DNA of 64,000 nucleotides from Vogesella mureinivorans (GTDB lineage Bacteria; Pseudomonadota; Gammaproteobacteria; Burkholderiales; Chromobacteriaceae): positions 1-64,000 of the forward strand of contig NZ_VMTV02000178.1 in assembly GCF_007644035.1 (NCBI RefSeq), in the 5' to 3' direction. Under the pieces are notes generated by a model. It worked only from the letters and a program-made list of their open reading frames with translations, did no database searches and was not told the DNA's origin. A program made the position numbers and the translations under genes. Below, in pieces: positions 1 to 9,294 of the stretch. Each line of letters opens with the position of its first letter. Positions within the stretch are counted from its first letter, which is position 1.

Positions 1-1015
<1,015 letters not shown>

Positions 1016-1127
1016 AATCTCAAGCAATTTTTTTGGCACGCAAGTTCAAAGAAACATCGTTTCTCTAAATCTTTGCAGTGCAAGTATTTGGCTTAGCCAG
1101 ACACTTACACCTATCGGTTATTTGGTC

Positions 1128-1138
1128 TGTTAAAGAGC
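1128..1138 (-). promoter_or_regulatory. boxA antitermination element of the rRNA leader
   Basis: On the minus strand this reads GCTCTTTAACA, the core of the boxA element bound by NusB/NusE (S10) in rRNA leaders. It lies about 115 bases before the 16S 5' end, the usual place. Confidence 0.8.
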
Positions 1139-1184
1139 GGTGCTGACTGGCTTGTTTCGTTTGCGTCGTCAGCTGAGGAGGCGA

Positions 1185-1213
1185 ACTATACCCAGACGGG
1201 CGAAGGGCGTCAA
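1185..1213 (-). promoter_or_regulatory. Sigma-70 promoter of the rRNA operon
   Basis: The minus strand has TTGACG (1213-1208), a 17-base spacer, then TATAGT (1190-1185), followed by a GC-rich discriminator. This is close to consensus and lies about 170 bases upstream of the 16S 5' end. A transcript starting near 1178 would include boxA. Confidence 0.75.
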
Positions 1214-1280
1214 TACTTGCACAGCAATAAACTGCAAGTATTTGCTTAAGGTGTTGATTTGAAACGGCAGCAAAAAGCAA

Positions 1281-1308
1281 AAAAGTTGGCCGCAGGCGGC
1301 CAACTTTT
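1281..1308 (-). terminator. Terminator of tex built from an inverted GTTGGCCGC pair
   Basis: GTTGGCCGC (1285-1293) and GCGGCCAAC (1296-1304) face each other two bases apart, flanked by AAAA and TTTT, giving a 13-bp stem. Read on the minus strand a T-rich tract follows the stem, so it can terminate tex. It is also one of the paired copies of the window-wide 9-mer, the arrangement Neisseria uses for its DUS terminators. Confidence 0.8.
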
Positions 1309-1331
1309 GATTTAGTGCATTTACGATACGG

Positions 1332-3641
1332 TCAGGACTTCTTCAGCTTGGCAAACGCCGCTGCCATAGCCCCACCGCCCAGGTCGGCGGGCGCTTGCTG
1401 CGGGCGGCCGCCCTGGCGGCGCGGCTCGCTGCGCGGCGCACCGCTGCTGCGCGAGGTGGCACCAACTTCGTCATCCAGGCGCATGGTGAGGGCAATGCGC
1501 TTGCGCGGGACATCGACCTCTAGCACTTTTACTTTCACCACATCACCCGCTTTCACTATCTTGCGCGGGTCGTCGATGAATTTATTGGACAGTGCCGAGA
1601 TGTGTACCAGGCCATCCTGATGCACGCCGATATCGACAAACGCACCGAAGTTGGCCACGTTGGTGACTACGCCTTCCAGAATCATGCCGGGCTGCAGGTC
1701 TTTGATGTCTTCGACACCGTCCTGGAAGGTGGCGGTCTTGAACTCGGGGCGCGGGTCGCGGCCGGGCTTGTCCAGCTCTTTCAGGATGTCCATGACGGTG
1801 GGCAGGCCGAAACGCTCATCGGTGTAGTCTGCTGCACGCAGCCCTTTGATAAAGGCCGAGTCACCGATGATCTGCTTTACCGGGCGGCCGGTTTTGGCCA
1901 CGATCTTTTCTACTACAGGATAGGCTTCCGGGTGGACCGACGACGCGTCAAGTGGGTTATCACCATTGCCGATGCGCAGGAAGCCTGCTGCTTGTTCGAA
2001 GGTTTTGTCACCGAGGCGGCTGACTTTGAGCAGCTCGCGGCGTGATTTGAAGGCGCCGTTGGCATCGCGATGCGCCACAATGTTGGCCGCTAGCGTGCTG
2101 TTGAGGCCGGAAATACGGGTGAGCAGCGGCACGGAGGCCATGTTGACATCCACACCCACGGCGTTGACGCAGTCTTCTACTACCGCATCCAGGCTGCGCG
2201 CCAACTGGCTTTGGTTGACGTCGTGCTGGTACTGGCCCACACCGATGGATTTGGGGTCGATCTTGACCAGCTCGGCCAGCGGGTCTTGCAGGCGGCGGGC
2301 AATGGACACCGCACCACGCAGACTGACATCCAGGTCGGGAAACTCTTTAGCTGCCAGCTCGGAGGCGGAATACACCGACGCGCCGGCTTCGCTGACCACG
2401 ATCTTGGTCATTCCTAGCTGCGGGAAGGCCTTGATGACGTCTTGCGCCAGCTTGTCGGTTTCGCGGCTGGCGGTGCCGTTACCAATGGCGATCAGGTCTA
2501 CCTGATGGCGATGCGCCAACGCGCCCAGTATGGCAATGGAGCGCTCCCAGTCGCGGCGCGGCTCGTGCGGGTAGATGGTGGTGGTTTCCAGCAGCTTGCC
2601 GGTATTGTCTACCACCGCCACTTTTACGCCGGTACGCAAGCCCGGGTCCAGCCCCAATGTGGCACGCGGGCCGGCGGGTGCGGCCAACAGCAGGTCTTTG
2701 AGGTTGGCCGCAAATACCTTGATGGAGTCAGCGTCGGCGGCGTCTTTCAGGCGCGACACCAGCTCCAGCTCCAGCGACAGGAAAATCTTGGCGCGCCAGC
2801 ACAGGCGCACACCGTCCAGCAGCCACTTGTCGGCGGCGCGGCCGGCATCCTTGACACCAAAGCGGGCGGCGATCAGCTCTTCGTAGGCCGAACGCTGGGT
2901 GATGGGCGTTTCATCCGGCTGGTATTTCAGCGCCACGCTGAGCACGCCCTCGTTGCGGCCGCGCAGCAGTGCCAGCGCGCGGTGCGACGGGGTGGTCTTG
3001 ATGGCTTCGCGATGGTTGAAGTAATCGGCAAACTTGGCGCCCTCTTGCTCTTTACCCGGCACCACGCTGCCGGCCAGCTCGCCTTCGTTCCATAGTTTTT
3101 CGCGCAGCTGCCCCAGCAGCTCAGCGTCTTCGGCAAAACGCTCGATCAGGATGGCACGCGCACCATCCAGCGCGGCCTTGGCATCCTCTACCCCTTTGGC
3201 ACTGTCGATATAGATAGCAGCGGCTTGCTCTGGCAGCTGCGAGGGGTCGGCCAACAGGCTATCGGCCAGCGGCTCCAGGCCGGCTTCGCGGGCAATCTGG
3301 GCCTTGGTGCGGCGCTTGGGCTTATACGGCAGGTACAGGTCTTCCAGCTGGGTCTTGTTGTCGCTACCGTACAGCGCGGCCTCGAGCTGCGGGGTGAGTT
3401 TGCCCTGCTCGGCGATGCTCTTGAGGATGGTATCGCGACGATCGTCCAGCTCGCGCAGATACACCAGGCGCTCGGCCAGCAGGCGCAGCTGGGTGTCGTC
3501 CAGCCCGCCGGTGACTTCTTTACGGTAACGGGCAATAAACGGGACGGTGGCGCCTTCGTCAATCAGGTTAACGGTAGCGGTGACCTGGGCCTCGCGCACA
3601 GCGAGCTCTGCCGCAAGGCGGCTGGCGATACTTTTCAACAT
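1332..3641 (-). CDS. tex: Tex, S1-domain RNA-binding transcription accessory protein
   Basis: This 769-residue protein is full length for Tex (YhgF family), a cytoplasmic nucleic-acid-binding protein linked to transcription and stress tolerance. Order of parts: an N-terminal helical Tex domain with a [16 protein letters not shown] motif near residue 35, a YqgF/RNase-H-like domain starting at [10 protein letters not shown] near 325, helix-hairpin-helix segments near 500-560, and a C-terminal S1 domain (about 650-720, containing [16 protein letters not shown]). The tail is rich in Ser, Arg, Gly and Pro. The ATG start has only a weak AAGAA upstream. It stands alone and ends at a hairpin terminator. 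Confidence 0.96.
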   Translation of the reverse strand: MLKSIASRLAAELAVREAQVTATVNLIDEGATVPFIARYRKEVTGGLDDTQLRLLAERLVYLRELDDRRDTILKSIAEQGKLTPQLEAALYGSDNKTQLEDLYLPYKPKRRTKAQIAREAGLEPLADSLLADPSQLPEQAAAIYIDSAKGVEDAKAALDGARAILIERFAEDAELLGQLREKLWNEGELAGSVVPGKEQEGAKFADYFNHREAIKTTPSHRALALLRGRNEGVLSVALKYQPDETPITQRSAYEELIAARFGVKDAGRAADKWLLDGVRLCWRAKIFLSLELELVSRLKDAADADSIKVFAANLKDLLLAAPAGPRATLGLDPGLRTGVKVAVVDNTGKLLETTTIYPHEPRRDWERSIAILGALAHRHQVDLIAIGNGTASRETDKLAQDVIKAFPQLGMTKIVVSEAGASVYSASELAAKEFPDLDVSLRGAVSIARRLQDPLAELVKIDPKSIGVGQYQHDVNQSQLARSLDAVVEDCVNAVGVDVNMASVPLLTRISGLNSTLAANIVAHRDANGAFKSRRELLKVSRLGDKTFEQAAGFLRIGNGDNPLDASSVHPEAYPVVEKIVAKTGRPVKQIIGDSAFIKGLRAADYTDERFGLPTVMDILKELDKPGRDPRPEFKTATFQDGVEDIKDLQPGMILEGVVTNVANFGAFVDIGVHQDGLVHISALSNKFIDDPRKIVKAGDVVKVKVLEVDVPRKRIALTMRLDDEVGATSRSSGAPRSEPRRQGGRPQQAPADLGGGAMAAAFAKLKKS

Positions 3642-3736
3642 GCTTTTTTTGTTCTTGCTGGGAAAACGGAAGCCGCTACTGTAACGGCATGCACCGGAAA
3701 ATCAAGGCCGAAACGGCCGCCAGCGCGCATGGCAAT

Positions 3737-3762
3737 AAAAAACGGCAGCCACCAGGGCTGCC
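3737..3762 (-). terminator. Rho-independent terminator after the SpoIIAA-like gene
   Basis: The minus strand reads GGCAGCC, a five-base loop, GGCTGCC, then G and a run of six T. It lies 22 bases after the stop codon of the gene at 3784-4140. Confidence 0.85.
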
Positions 3763-3783
3763 GCGATGGCCAGGCAAAAGCGC

Positions 3784-4140
3784 CTACAGTGCTTGCGGGC
3801 CGAGTAGCCAGGCTTGCGCTTCTTCAATGGTTTCAAAGTATTGCGCCCGCGCATGGGTAAGCAAGCCGGACAGGTGGGTGGCCAGGTTGACCCATACGTC
3901 GTCTGCCACAATGGCAAAGCGGCCGAAGTCGTTTTCATGCGCGCGCATGAAACGTACCTCTTCCAGCGCCATATCCAGCGTGAAGTCTTTCATGCCGGAC
4001 AGATCCAGCAGCACATCCGGCTTGCCTTGCTCGGCAGCGCGCTTGAGCAGTGCCTGCTCGAGCAGTTTGAAATCCGCCAGGGTGAACTCGTTAAACAGCG
4101 CCACGTCCAGGCCATAGTCCTGCTCGCGAATGGAAATCAT
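3784..4140 (-). CDS. SpoIIAA-like (STAS-fold) protein
   Basis: The 118-residue product matches the SpoIIAA-like family (STAS fold). It has the pattern LLDLSGMKDFTLDMALEEVRF in the middle and a C-terminal helix with ARAQYFETIEEAQAWL, typical of these stand-alone proteins. The biochemical role of the family is not settled; membrane association or ligand binding has been proposed. The ATG follows a good AAGGAG site. It is separated from tex by a terminator and by about 90 bases from the EamA gene upstream, so it may be a single-gene unit or the tail of that operon. Confidence 0.75.
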   Translation of the reverse strand: MISIREQDYGLDVALFNEFTLADFKLLEQALLKRAAEQGKPDVLLDLSGMKDFTLDMALEEVRFMRAHENDFGRFAIVADDVWVNLATHLSGLLTHARAQYFETIEEAQAWLLGPQAL

Positions 4141-4231
4141 GCTGTGCTCCTTACGCTACGACACCTTGCCCCCTTGCGCCCTGCCCTGTGCTGGCGCGGC
4201 CCGGTGTCTGTTGGTTTAGTCAGTTTTCATT

Positions 4232-5062
4232 CTAGCGCCGACTGGCCAGAATGCCGCTGAGAATAATCAAACTCATGGCAGCCAGCTCTTGCCAGCCTAG
4301 CCAATGCTGCCATAGCACGGCGCCGAACAGCGCGGAAAACGCCACCGTCAGATAAGACAAGTTGGCCACCAGCAGCTTACGGCCAACCTTATAGGCGCGG
4401 GTCATGGCCAGCTGCGCCACCATGGCGCTTACCCCCAGGCCCAGCACCCAGGGCAGGTTGGCCGCCGTCAACGGGTGCCAGGTTTGAAATTGCATCAGCA
4501 GCAGGCCACCCAGGGTAGAAATGAGGGCAAAGTAAAACACGGTGCGCCACTCGGCTTCGCCCGCTTGCCCCAGCTCCCGCACATGCAGGTAAGACCAGCC
4601 GGCCAGCAGGCCGGATAGCAAACCCAGCACACCAGACAACCAGCCCAGCTCATGCCAGGTTGGCCGCAACAGCAGCACCACACCGGCAAAGCCCAGCGCC
4701 ATGGCCGCCACAGCAATACGCGGCAAGCGCTCGCCCAGCAACAGCACCGATAGCAAGGCCAGGAACATGGGTGAGGTGTAGTTCAGCGTGACCGCCGTGG
4801 CCAGCGGCAAATGGCTAATGGCGTAGAAGTAGCACAGCAGCGATACATAGCCGAGCATGCCACGCTTGAAATGCTGGCCCAGCAGCGGCGTGGCAAAGTG
4901 CTGCCGGCGCAACAGCGCCACCCCACCCAGCACCAGTACCGCAAACGCTGTACGCCAGAACACCAGCTCCACGGTACCCAGCGTGGCCGAGGCCAGCTTG
5001 ACAAACACGCCCATCGCACCAAAGCTGGCCGCCGCCAGCACCATCCACCACGCACCACCCAC
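4232..5062 (-). CDS. EamA-family (drug/metabolite transporter) membrane protein, copy 2
   Basis: The 276-residue protein has about ten hydrophobic segments arranged as two EamA repeats, the usual size for the DMT superfamily. The segment LPLATAVTLNYTSPMFLALLS and the later AQLAMTRAYK-GRK are characteristic. Substrate unknown. The start is GTG at 5062, sharing its first base with the TAG stop of the upstream paralogue (TAGTG), which implies translational coupling. It closely resembles that neighbour, so the two arose by tandem duplication; whether they act as a pair is not known. Confidence 0.88.
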   Translation of the reverse strand: MGGAWWMVLAAASFGAMGVFVKLASATLGTVELVFWRTAFAVLVLGGVALLRRQHFATPLLGQHFKRGMLGYVSLLCYFYAISHLPLATAVTLNYTSPMFLALLSVLLLGERLPRIAVAAMALGFAGVVLLLRPTWHELGWLSGVLGLLSGLLAGWSYLHVRELGQAGEAEWRTVFYFALISTLGGLLLMQFQTWHPLTAANLPWVLGLGVSAMVAQLAMTRAYKVGRKLLVANLSYLTVAFSALFGAVLWQHWLGWQELAAMSLIILSGILASRR

Positions 5063-5916
5063 TACGAACCCTTCGCGGCCAACATGCCGCAGCCAATAAT
5101 CATCAACATGCCCAGCACGGCCCCCACAGATAGCAGCTGGCCGCCAAACACCACGCCCAATAGCGCAGAAAACACCACGGTGAGATACGCCAGGCTGGAC
5201 ACCACAAACTTGCGCCCTTCCTTATAGGCCCGCGTCATGGCCAGCTGGCCCAGCAAGCCCAGCAGCCCCACACCCAGCAGCGCCACCAGATCTGGCAGCG
5301 TAAGCGGGGTAAAGCCGCCTTGCAGCATGACCCATACCAGGCCACACACCGTGGACAAACAATACAGCCAGAATACGGTGACGGCTGGGCGCTCGCCCAG
5401 CTCGCCCAGCTCGCGCACATGAAACAACGCCAGCCCGGCCCCCGCGCCCGACAGCAGCCCCACCAGGCCAGGCAACCACTGTCCGGCGTGAAAGGTTGGC
5501 CGCAAGATCAGCACGATGCCGACAAAGCCCAGCAGCAGCGCCAGCTTCACCAGCCGGGACAGGCGCTCGCCGCGCAGCAGCACGCAGCACACGGCAAAAG
5601 ACAGCGACGAGGTGTAGTTCAAGGTCACCGCTGTCGCCAGCGGCAGGTGGGTCAGCGCATAAAACAGCATGACCATGGACAGATAGCCGGCAATACTGCG
5701 GCGACAGTGCGCCGGCCAATGCACGGTCGCCACACGCTCGCGCCCCAGCAACACCGGCACCAGCAGCACCGCCAGGCCAATAGCCGTACGATAGAACAAG
5801 ATCTCAATAGCGCCGAGATGCTGGCTGGTCATGGCGGCCAGCAAACTCATGCAGGCGAGGCTGGCTGCTGCGATCACCATCCAGGCCGAACCCAAACGTG
5901 CAAACCAGCTAGCCAT
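5062..5916 (-). CDS. EamA-family (drug/metabolite transporter) membrane protein, copy 1
   Basis: A ten-helix DMT protein with two EamA repeats. It shares LPLATAVTLNYTS and GQLAMTRAYKEGRKFVV with the next gene. I choose the ATG at 5916 (284 residues, beginning MASWFARLGSAW) because it lies four bases after the stop of the upstream gene; a TTG seven codons earlier would also be in frame but has no clear ribosome site. The two copies sit head to tail in one operon with the small exported protein upstream. Substrate unknown. Confidence 0.87.
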   Translation of the reverse strand: MASWFARLGSAWMVIAAASLACMSLLAAMTSQHLGAIEILFYRTAIGLAVLLVPVLLGRERVATVHWPAHCRRSIAGYLSMVMLFYALTHLPLATAVTLNYTSSLSFAVCCVLLRGERLSRLVKLALLLGFVGIVLILRPTFHAGQWLPGLVGLLSGAGAGLALFHVRELGELGERPAVTVFWLYCLSTVCGLVWVMLQGGFTPLTLPDLVALLGVGLLGLLGQLAMTRAYKEGRKFVVSSLAYLTVVFSALLGVVFGGQLLSVGAVLGMLMIIGCGMLAAKGS

Positions 5917-5920
5917 GGTG

Positions 5921-6448
5921 CTAACCCCGCGCCGCAACGGGGCGCACAGTCATCCCCAGGCAGATATCTGCAAATGCGCGGCGGTAGCGGTGATACTCGG
6001 ACGCATTGGCCACGCACTCGGCAAACACGCCCTGCCGGCCATCCTGCTGCACCACTTTTAAATGCTGGCGGACAATCCACAAGCCGCTTTGCACATACTC
6101 GCCTTCGCGGTATTCCAGCACCAGCCGCCCGGCCTTGCGGTCCAGCTGGGCGCGGATCGCCGCCTCGCGCGCGCCCTGCGCTTTCTTGTGCCGTGCGGCC
6201 AACCTTTCCAGCGCACTGCTACCGCGCAGGCGCTCGCGCCAGACGGTGACCGCCACACCACTGCGCTCGCGGTCTTCCATGGCGGGTGGCACCACGCGCA
6301 AACCACCGCCAGGCGCGGGCCGCACCTTCCAGCCATCGGGCACGGACAGCGTCACCCCCAGGCCAGCGTGGCGGTAAGGCGCAGCGTGTACTACCAGGGG
6401 AAATGAAAGCAGGATGGCCAACAAGGGCCAGCAACGGCAGGCAGGCAT
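5921..6448 (-). CDS. Small exported protein of unknown function
   Basis: I do not recognise this protein. From the ATG at 6448 it has 175 residues and begins with a signal peptide (hydrophobic LLAILLSFPLVV, then HAAPYRH, cleavage likely after HAA). A longer frame reaching 6538 would start inside the preceding oxygenase gene and across its terminator, so it is rejected. The mature part has a Gly-rich turn (APGGGLRVVPP) and a run of charged helices (AARHKKAQGAREAAIRAQ). It is the first gene of an operon with the two EamA transporters, with 4 bases to the next start. A periplasmic role is inferred only from the signal peptide. Confidence 0.6.
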   Translation of the reverse strand: MPACRCWPLLAILLSFPLVVHAAPYRHAGLGVTLSVPDGWKVRPAPGGGLRVVPPAMEDRERSGVAVTVWRERLRGSSALERLAARHKKAQGAREAAIRAQLDRKAGRLVLEYREGEYVQSGLWIVRQHLKVVQQDGRQGVFAECVANASEYHRYRRAFADICLGMTVRPVAARG

Positions 6449-6467
6449 AGGCAGTGGATGGGCAAGC

Positions 6468-6490
6468 AAAAAGGCGCGGATATCCGCGCC
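6468..6490 (-). terminator. Terminator of the Rieske oxygenase gene
   Basis: A perfect 18-base palindrome GGCGCGGATATCCGCGCC (6473-6490) is followed on the minus strand by TTTTT. It lies 28 bases after the oxygenase stop codon. Confidence 0.85.
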
Positions 6491-6518
6491 TTGGTATTGT
6501 GCCGCATAAGACGGTGTA

Positions 6519-7628
6519 TTAGCCAGCCAGATGTTCACCCATCAGACGACGGTAAAATTCATGGAAGTGCTGCATGCCGTCTTCGGTGGGCGATTGATAC
6601 GGGCCGACTTCGCTTTCGCCACGCAGCCACAGCGCCTTGCGGCCCTCGTGCATGCGCTGGCAAATCTCGTCGTCCTCTACCGCCGTCTCGAAGTAAGCCG
6701 CTTGCTCGGCCTCGATAAAATCGGGCTCAAACCAGATGATGTCTTCCGGGTAGTAAAACTCGGTAATCACCGTGCACTTTTCCGGGCCACGCGGTATCAC
6801 CACGCTCACCACCAGTACATGCGGGTACCACTCCACCATGATGTTGGGGTAGTAGGTAAGCCAGATGGCACCGAATTCCGGCTGCTGGTCGGCGTAACGC
6901 TTCAGCACCTCTTCGTGCCACTTGCCGTATACCTTGCTACCGGAGCGGGCCAGGCGGTTTTTTACGCCCACCGTCTGTACGTGGTACTGGTCACCCCATT
7001 CCCATTTCAGGTCGGCGCAATTCACGAAATTGCCCAGGCCCGGGTGGAACGGGTCAACGTGGTAATCCTCCGAGTACACCTCGATAAAGGTTTTCCAGTT
7101 GAAGTCGTATTCGGTGGTAAACGACTGGTGGTAGGCAAAGCCTTCAAACGTCATGTGCTTGGCCACACCCAGTTTTTCCAGGTCGCGCTGCACATTGCGC
7201 TTGGCGTCAAATAGCAGGCCGTTCCAGCCGGTAAGCTCGGTCTGGTTCAGGTTCAGGCAAGGTGTTTCGGGGAAATGCGGCGCCCCCAGCAGCTTGCCTT
7301 CGGCGTCGTAAGTCCAGCCGTGCAGGTTGCACACCATGTGGTTGCCATTGCCACGGCCTTTGTAAATCAGGGCCTGGCGGTGGCGGCACACATTGGAAAT
7401 GAGCTTGATGTCACCATCGACATTTTTCAGCATTTTGCCGTGGCCCTGCCAGCCTAGCGTGTGATAGTCGCCCGCATTGGGCACCATCAGCGCGTGGCCA
7501 TAGTATTGCGGGGCATCGGCAAACAGGGTTTTTTGCTCCAGCTCGTAATAAGCCGGGTCAAAGTAAGTAAAGACAGGCAACTGCGCAGCAGATGCTTTGA
7601 GCAACTGGGACGAAGCCAGATCAGACAT
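6519..7628 (-). CDS. Rieske-type ring-hydroxylating oxygenase, alpha subunit
   Basis: The N-terminal half carries a Rieske [2Fe-2S] site: CRH near residue 80 and CNLH about 18 residues later. The C-terminal catalytic domain has the non-haem iron motif EDYHVDPFHPGL near 190, giving two His ligands, and an acidic ligand is expected further on. The start is ATG 7628 (369 residues), ten bases after GGAGG; a GTG nine bases earlier would overlap the ribosome site. No ferredoxin, reductase or beta-subunit gene is nearby, so electron partners and substrate are unknown. It could act on an aromatic compound or on a quaternary amine, as related single-gene oxygenases do. Confidence 0.85.
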   Translation of the reverse strand: MSDLASSQLLKASAAQLPVFTYFDPAYYELEQKTLFADAPQYYGHALMVPNAGDYHTLGWQGHGKMLKNVDGDIKLISNVCRHRQALIYKGRGNGNHMVCNLHGWTYDAEGKLLGAPHFPETPCLNLNQTELTGWNGLLFDAKRNVQRDLEKLGVAKHMTFEGFAYHQSFTTEYDFNWKTFIEVYSEDYHVDPFHPGLGNFVNCADLKWEWGDQYHVQTVGVKNRLARSGSKVYGKWHEEVLKRYADQQPEFGAIWLTYYPNIMVEWYPHVLVVSVVIPRGPEKCTVITEFYYPEDIIWFEPDFIEAEQAAYFETAVEDDEICQRMHEGRKALWLRGESEVGPYQSPTEDGMQHFHEFYRRLMGEHLAG

Positions 7629-8094
7629 TATTCCCACACCTCCGTGGAAGAAGATATAAGACCAGCCGAATCTCGCTCTTAACGAGTTTACGGAGAGCTA
7701 TTAAAAAAACATTGGTAGAACAGGGGCTTTTAAAGCAACACCCAAATGTTCAGGGGCGGGATTGTGGGCCAAATCCCCCCATGGGGCAAGTATTTTTTGC
7801 CGGGGATTTTGTGCCAAGTCAAGGGATTGCACCATCGAAATTACCCAAAATGGCGTCTTTGAAAATTTCGCGCAAAAACCCTTTTGCTTTCATGATGTTG
7901 TCAGACAAGGCTGAAATACTACCCTGCCGCAGCCGATAAGGAACTTCCCTATGGTGCAATGCATCACAAACAAGGATAATGCGCCCCCTGCACGACTGCG
8001 GCAGTGCTACGCAAACCGTGCAAACACTCTATAAAAAGAACACGCAACACCAGCACAGACTCATCCATGATGTCTTACTGCTAACGGATAGAAC
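7629..8094. other. Intergenic region between divergent oxygenase gene and ackA
   Basis: These 466 bases separate two divergent genes and must hold both promoters. I see no open frame with a ribosome site. It is lower in GC than the flanks, with A/T-rich patches around 7700-7720 and 7850-7880. No match good enough to call a promoter was found; TATAAA at about 8030 lacks a convincing -35. It holds no copy of the GTTGGCCGC repeat. Confidence 0.6.
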
Positions 8095-9285
8095 ATGACC
8101 ACCCACACTCTCGTCATCAATTGCGGCAGCTCGTCGCTGAAATTCGCCCTGATCAACGCCCACACCCAGGAAACCACCCTGAGTGGCCTGGCAGAAAAAC
8201 TGGGCATGGCCGGCGCCTGCATCACCTTCAAACAGGCTGGCCAGAAGGTAGAGCTGACACTGGCACAGGGCGACCACGCCGGCGCCATGAAAGCCATCCT
8301 GTCCTACCTGGACGAGCGCGCACTGACGGGCAGCATTACTGCTATTGGCCACCGTGTGGTACACGGCGGCGAAAACTTCCACGCCTCCACCCTGATTGAC
8401 GACAGCGTGCTGGCCGCCATTGAGGACTGCGCCCGCCTGGCCCCGCTGCACAACCCGGCCAACCTGCTGGGCATCCGCACCGCACAGGCCTGCTTCCCCG
8501 GCCTGCCGCAGGTCGCCGTGTTCGATACCGCCTTCCACCAAACCATGCCGCAGCACGCCTATCTGTACGCCGTACCGATGGCGCTGTACCGCGAGCACGG
8601 CGTGCGCCGCTACGGCTTCCACGGCACCAGCCACCGCTTTGTCGCTGGCGAAGCCGCCGCCATGCTGGGCCTGCCGCTGCACAACAGCGCCATCGTTAGC
8701 GCCCACCTGGGTAACGGCGCCTCGGTCGCCGCCATCCTGAACGGCCAGTCGGTGGATACCAGCATGGGCCTGACGCCGCTGGAAGGTCTGGTGATGGGCA
8801 CGCGCTCCGGCGATATCGACCCGGGCCTGTTTGGCTACCTGGCTAGCGCGCTGAACACCGACGTGGACGGCATTACCTCCCTGCTGAACAAGCAATCCGG
8901 CCTGCTGGGCCTGTCCGAGCTGTCCAGCGACTGCCGCGAGCTGGAAGAAGCCGCGGCCAACGGCCACGCGGGTGCGATTATTGCTATGGAAGTGTTCTGC
9001 TACCGCCTGGCCAAGCAGATCGCCGCCATGGTGGTAGCACTGGGCCGTATCGACGTGCTGCTGTTTACCGGCGGCATCGGCGAAAACTCGCCCTTCGTGC
9101 GCGCCAATGTGCTGGGCAAGCTGGCTTTCCTGGGCTTCCAGCTGGATGCTGCGGCCAACGATGCCGCCTTCCGTGGCAAGAGCGGCCGCATCAGCCACGC
9201 CGACAGCACCGCTGCCGTGGTCGTCAATACCAATGAAGAGCTGATGATTGCGCTGGATACCGCTGCACTGACACAGGGCAAATAA
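8095..9285 (+). CDS. ackA: Acetate kinase
   Basis: The 396-residue protein is full length for AckA, which interconverts acetyl phosphate plus ADP with acetate plus ATP. Family motifs are clear: the N-terminal VINCGSSSLKF phosphate loop, RYGFHGTSHRF near 175, SAHLGNGASVAAI near 200, MGLTPLEGLVMGTRSGDIDPG near 220, and LFTGGIGENSPFVR near 325. The ATG follows GGATAG. It is first in an operon with pta, 9 bases downstream. Together they form the acetyl-CoA/acetate overflow and uptake route. Confidence 0.97.
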   Translation: MTTHTLVINCGSSSLKFALINAHTQETTLSGLAEKLGMAGACITFKQAGQKVELTLAQGDHAGAMKAILSYLDERALTGSITAIGHRVVHGGENFHASTLIDDSVLAAIEDCARLAPLHNPANLLGIRTAQACFPGLPQVAVFDTAFHQTMPQHAYLYAVPMALYREHGVRRYGFHGTSHRFVAGEAAAMLGLPLHNSAIVSAHLGNGASVAAILNGQSVDTSMGLTPLEGLVMGTRSGDIDPGLFGYLASALNTDVDGITSLLNKQSGLLGLSELSSDCRELEEAAANGHAGAIIAMEVFCYRLAKQIAAMVVALGRIDVLLFTGGIGENSPFVRANVLGKLAFLGFQLDAAANDAAFRGKSGRISHADSTAAVVVNTNEELMIALDTAALTQGK

Positions 9286-9294
9286 GGACACGCC

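Larger units (their letters stand above)
1016..1331 (-). other. rRNA leader and promoter region plus tex terminator; no gene
   Basis: The stretch between the 16S gene and tex holds no credible coding sequence. It contains the rRNA leader with boxA (1128-1138), a near-consensus promoter (1185-1213) and, next to tex, a hairpin terminator (1281-1308). A GCAAGTATTTG(G)CTTA sequence occurs twice (about 1081 and 1233), once in the leader and once just upstream of the promoter, in the same orientation; its role is unknown. Confidence 0.8.

Noticed and set aside
1315-1620. Plus-strand frame opposite the tex 3' end
   Set aside because: It lies opposite a well-supported tex gene, has no ribosome site and starts inside the tex terminator region.
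6448-6538. N-terminal extension of the small exported protein to 6538
   Set aside because: It would start inside the oxygenase gene and cross its terminator, and the signal peptide begins at 6448.
7898-7924. TTGTCA with TACTAC as a promoter for ackA
   Set aside because: The spacer is only 13 bases.
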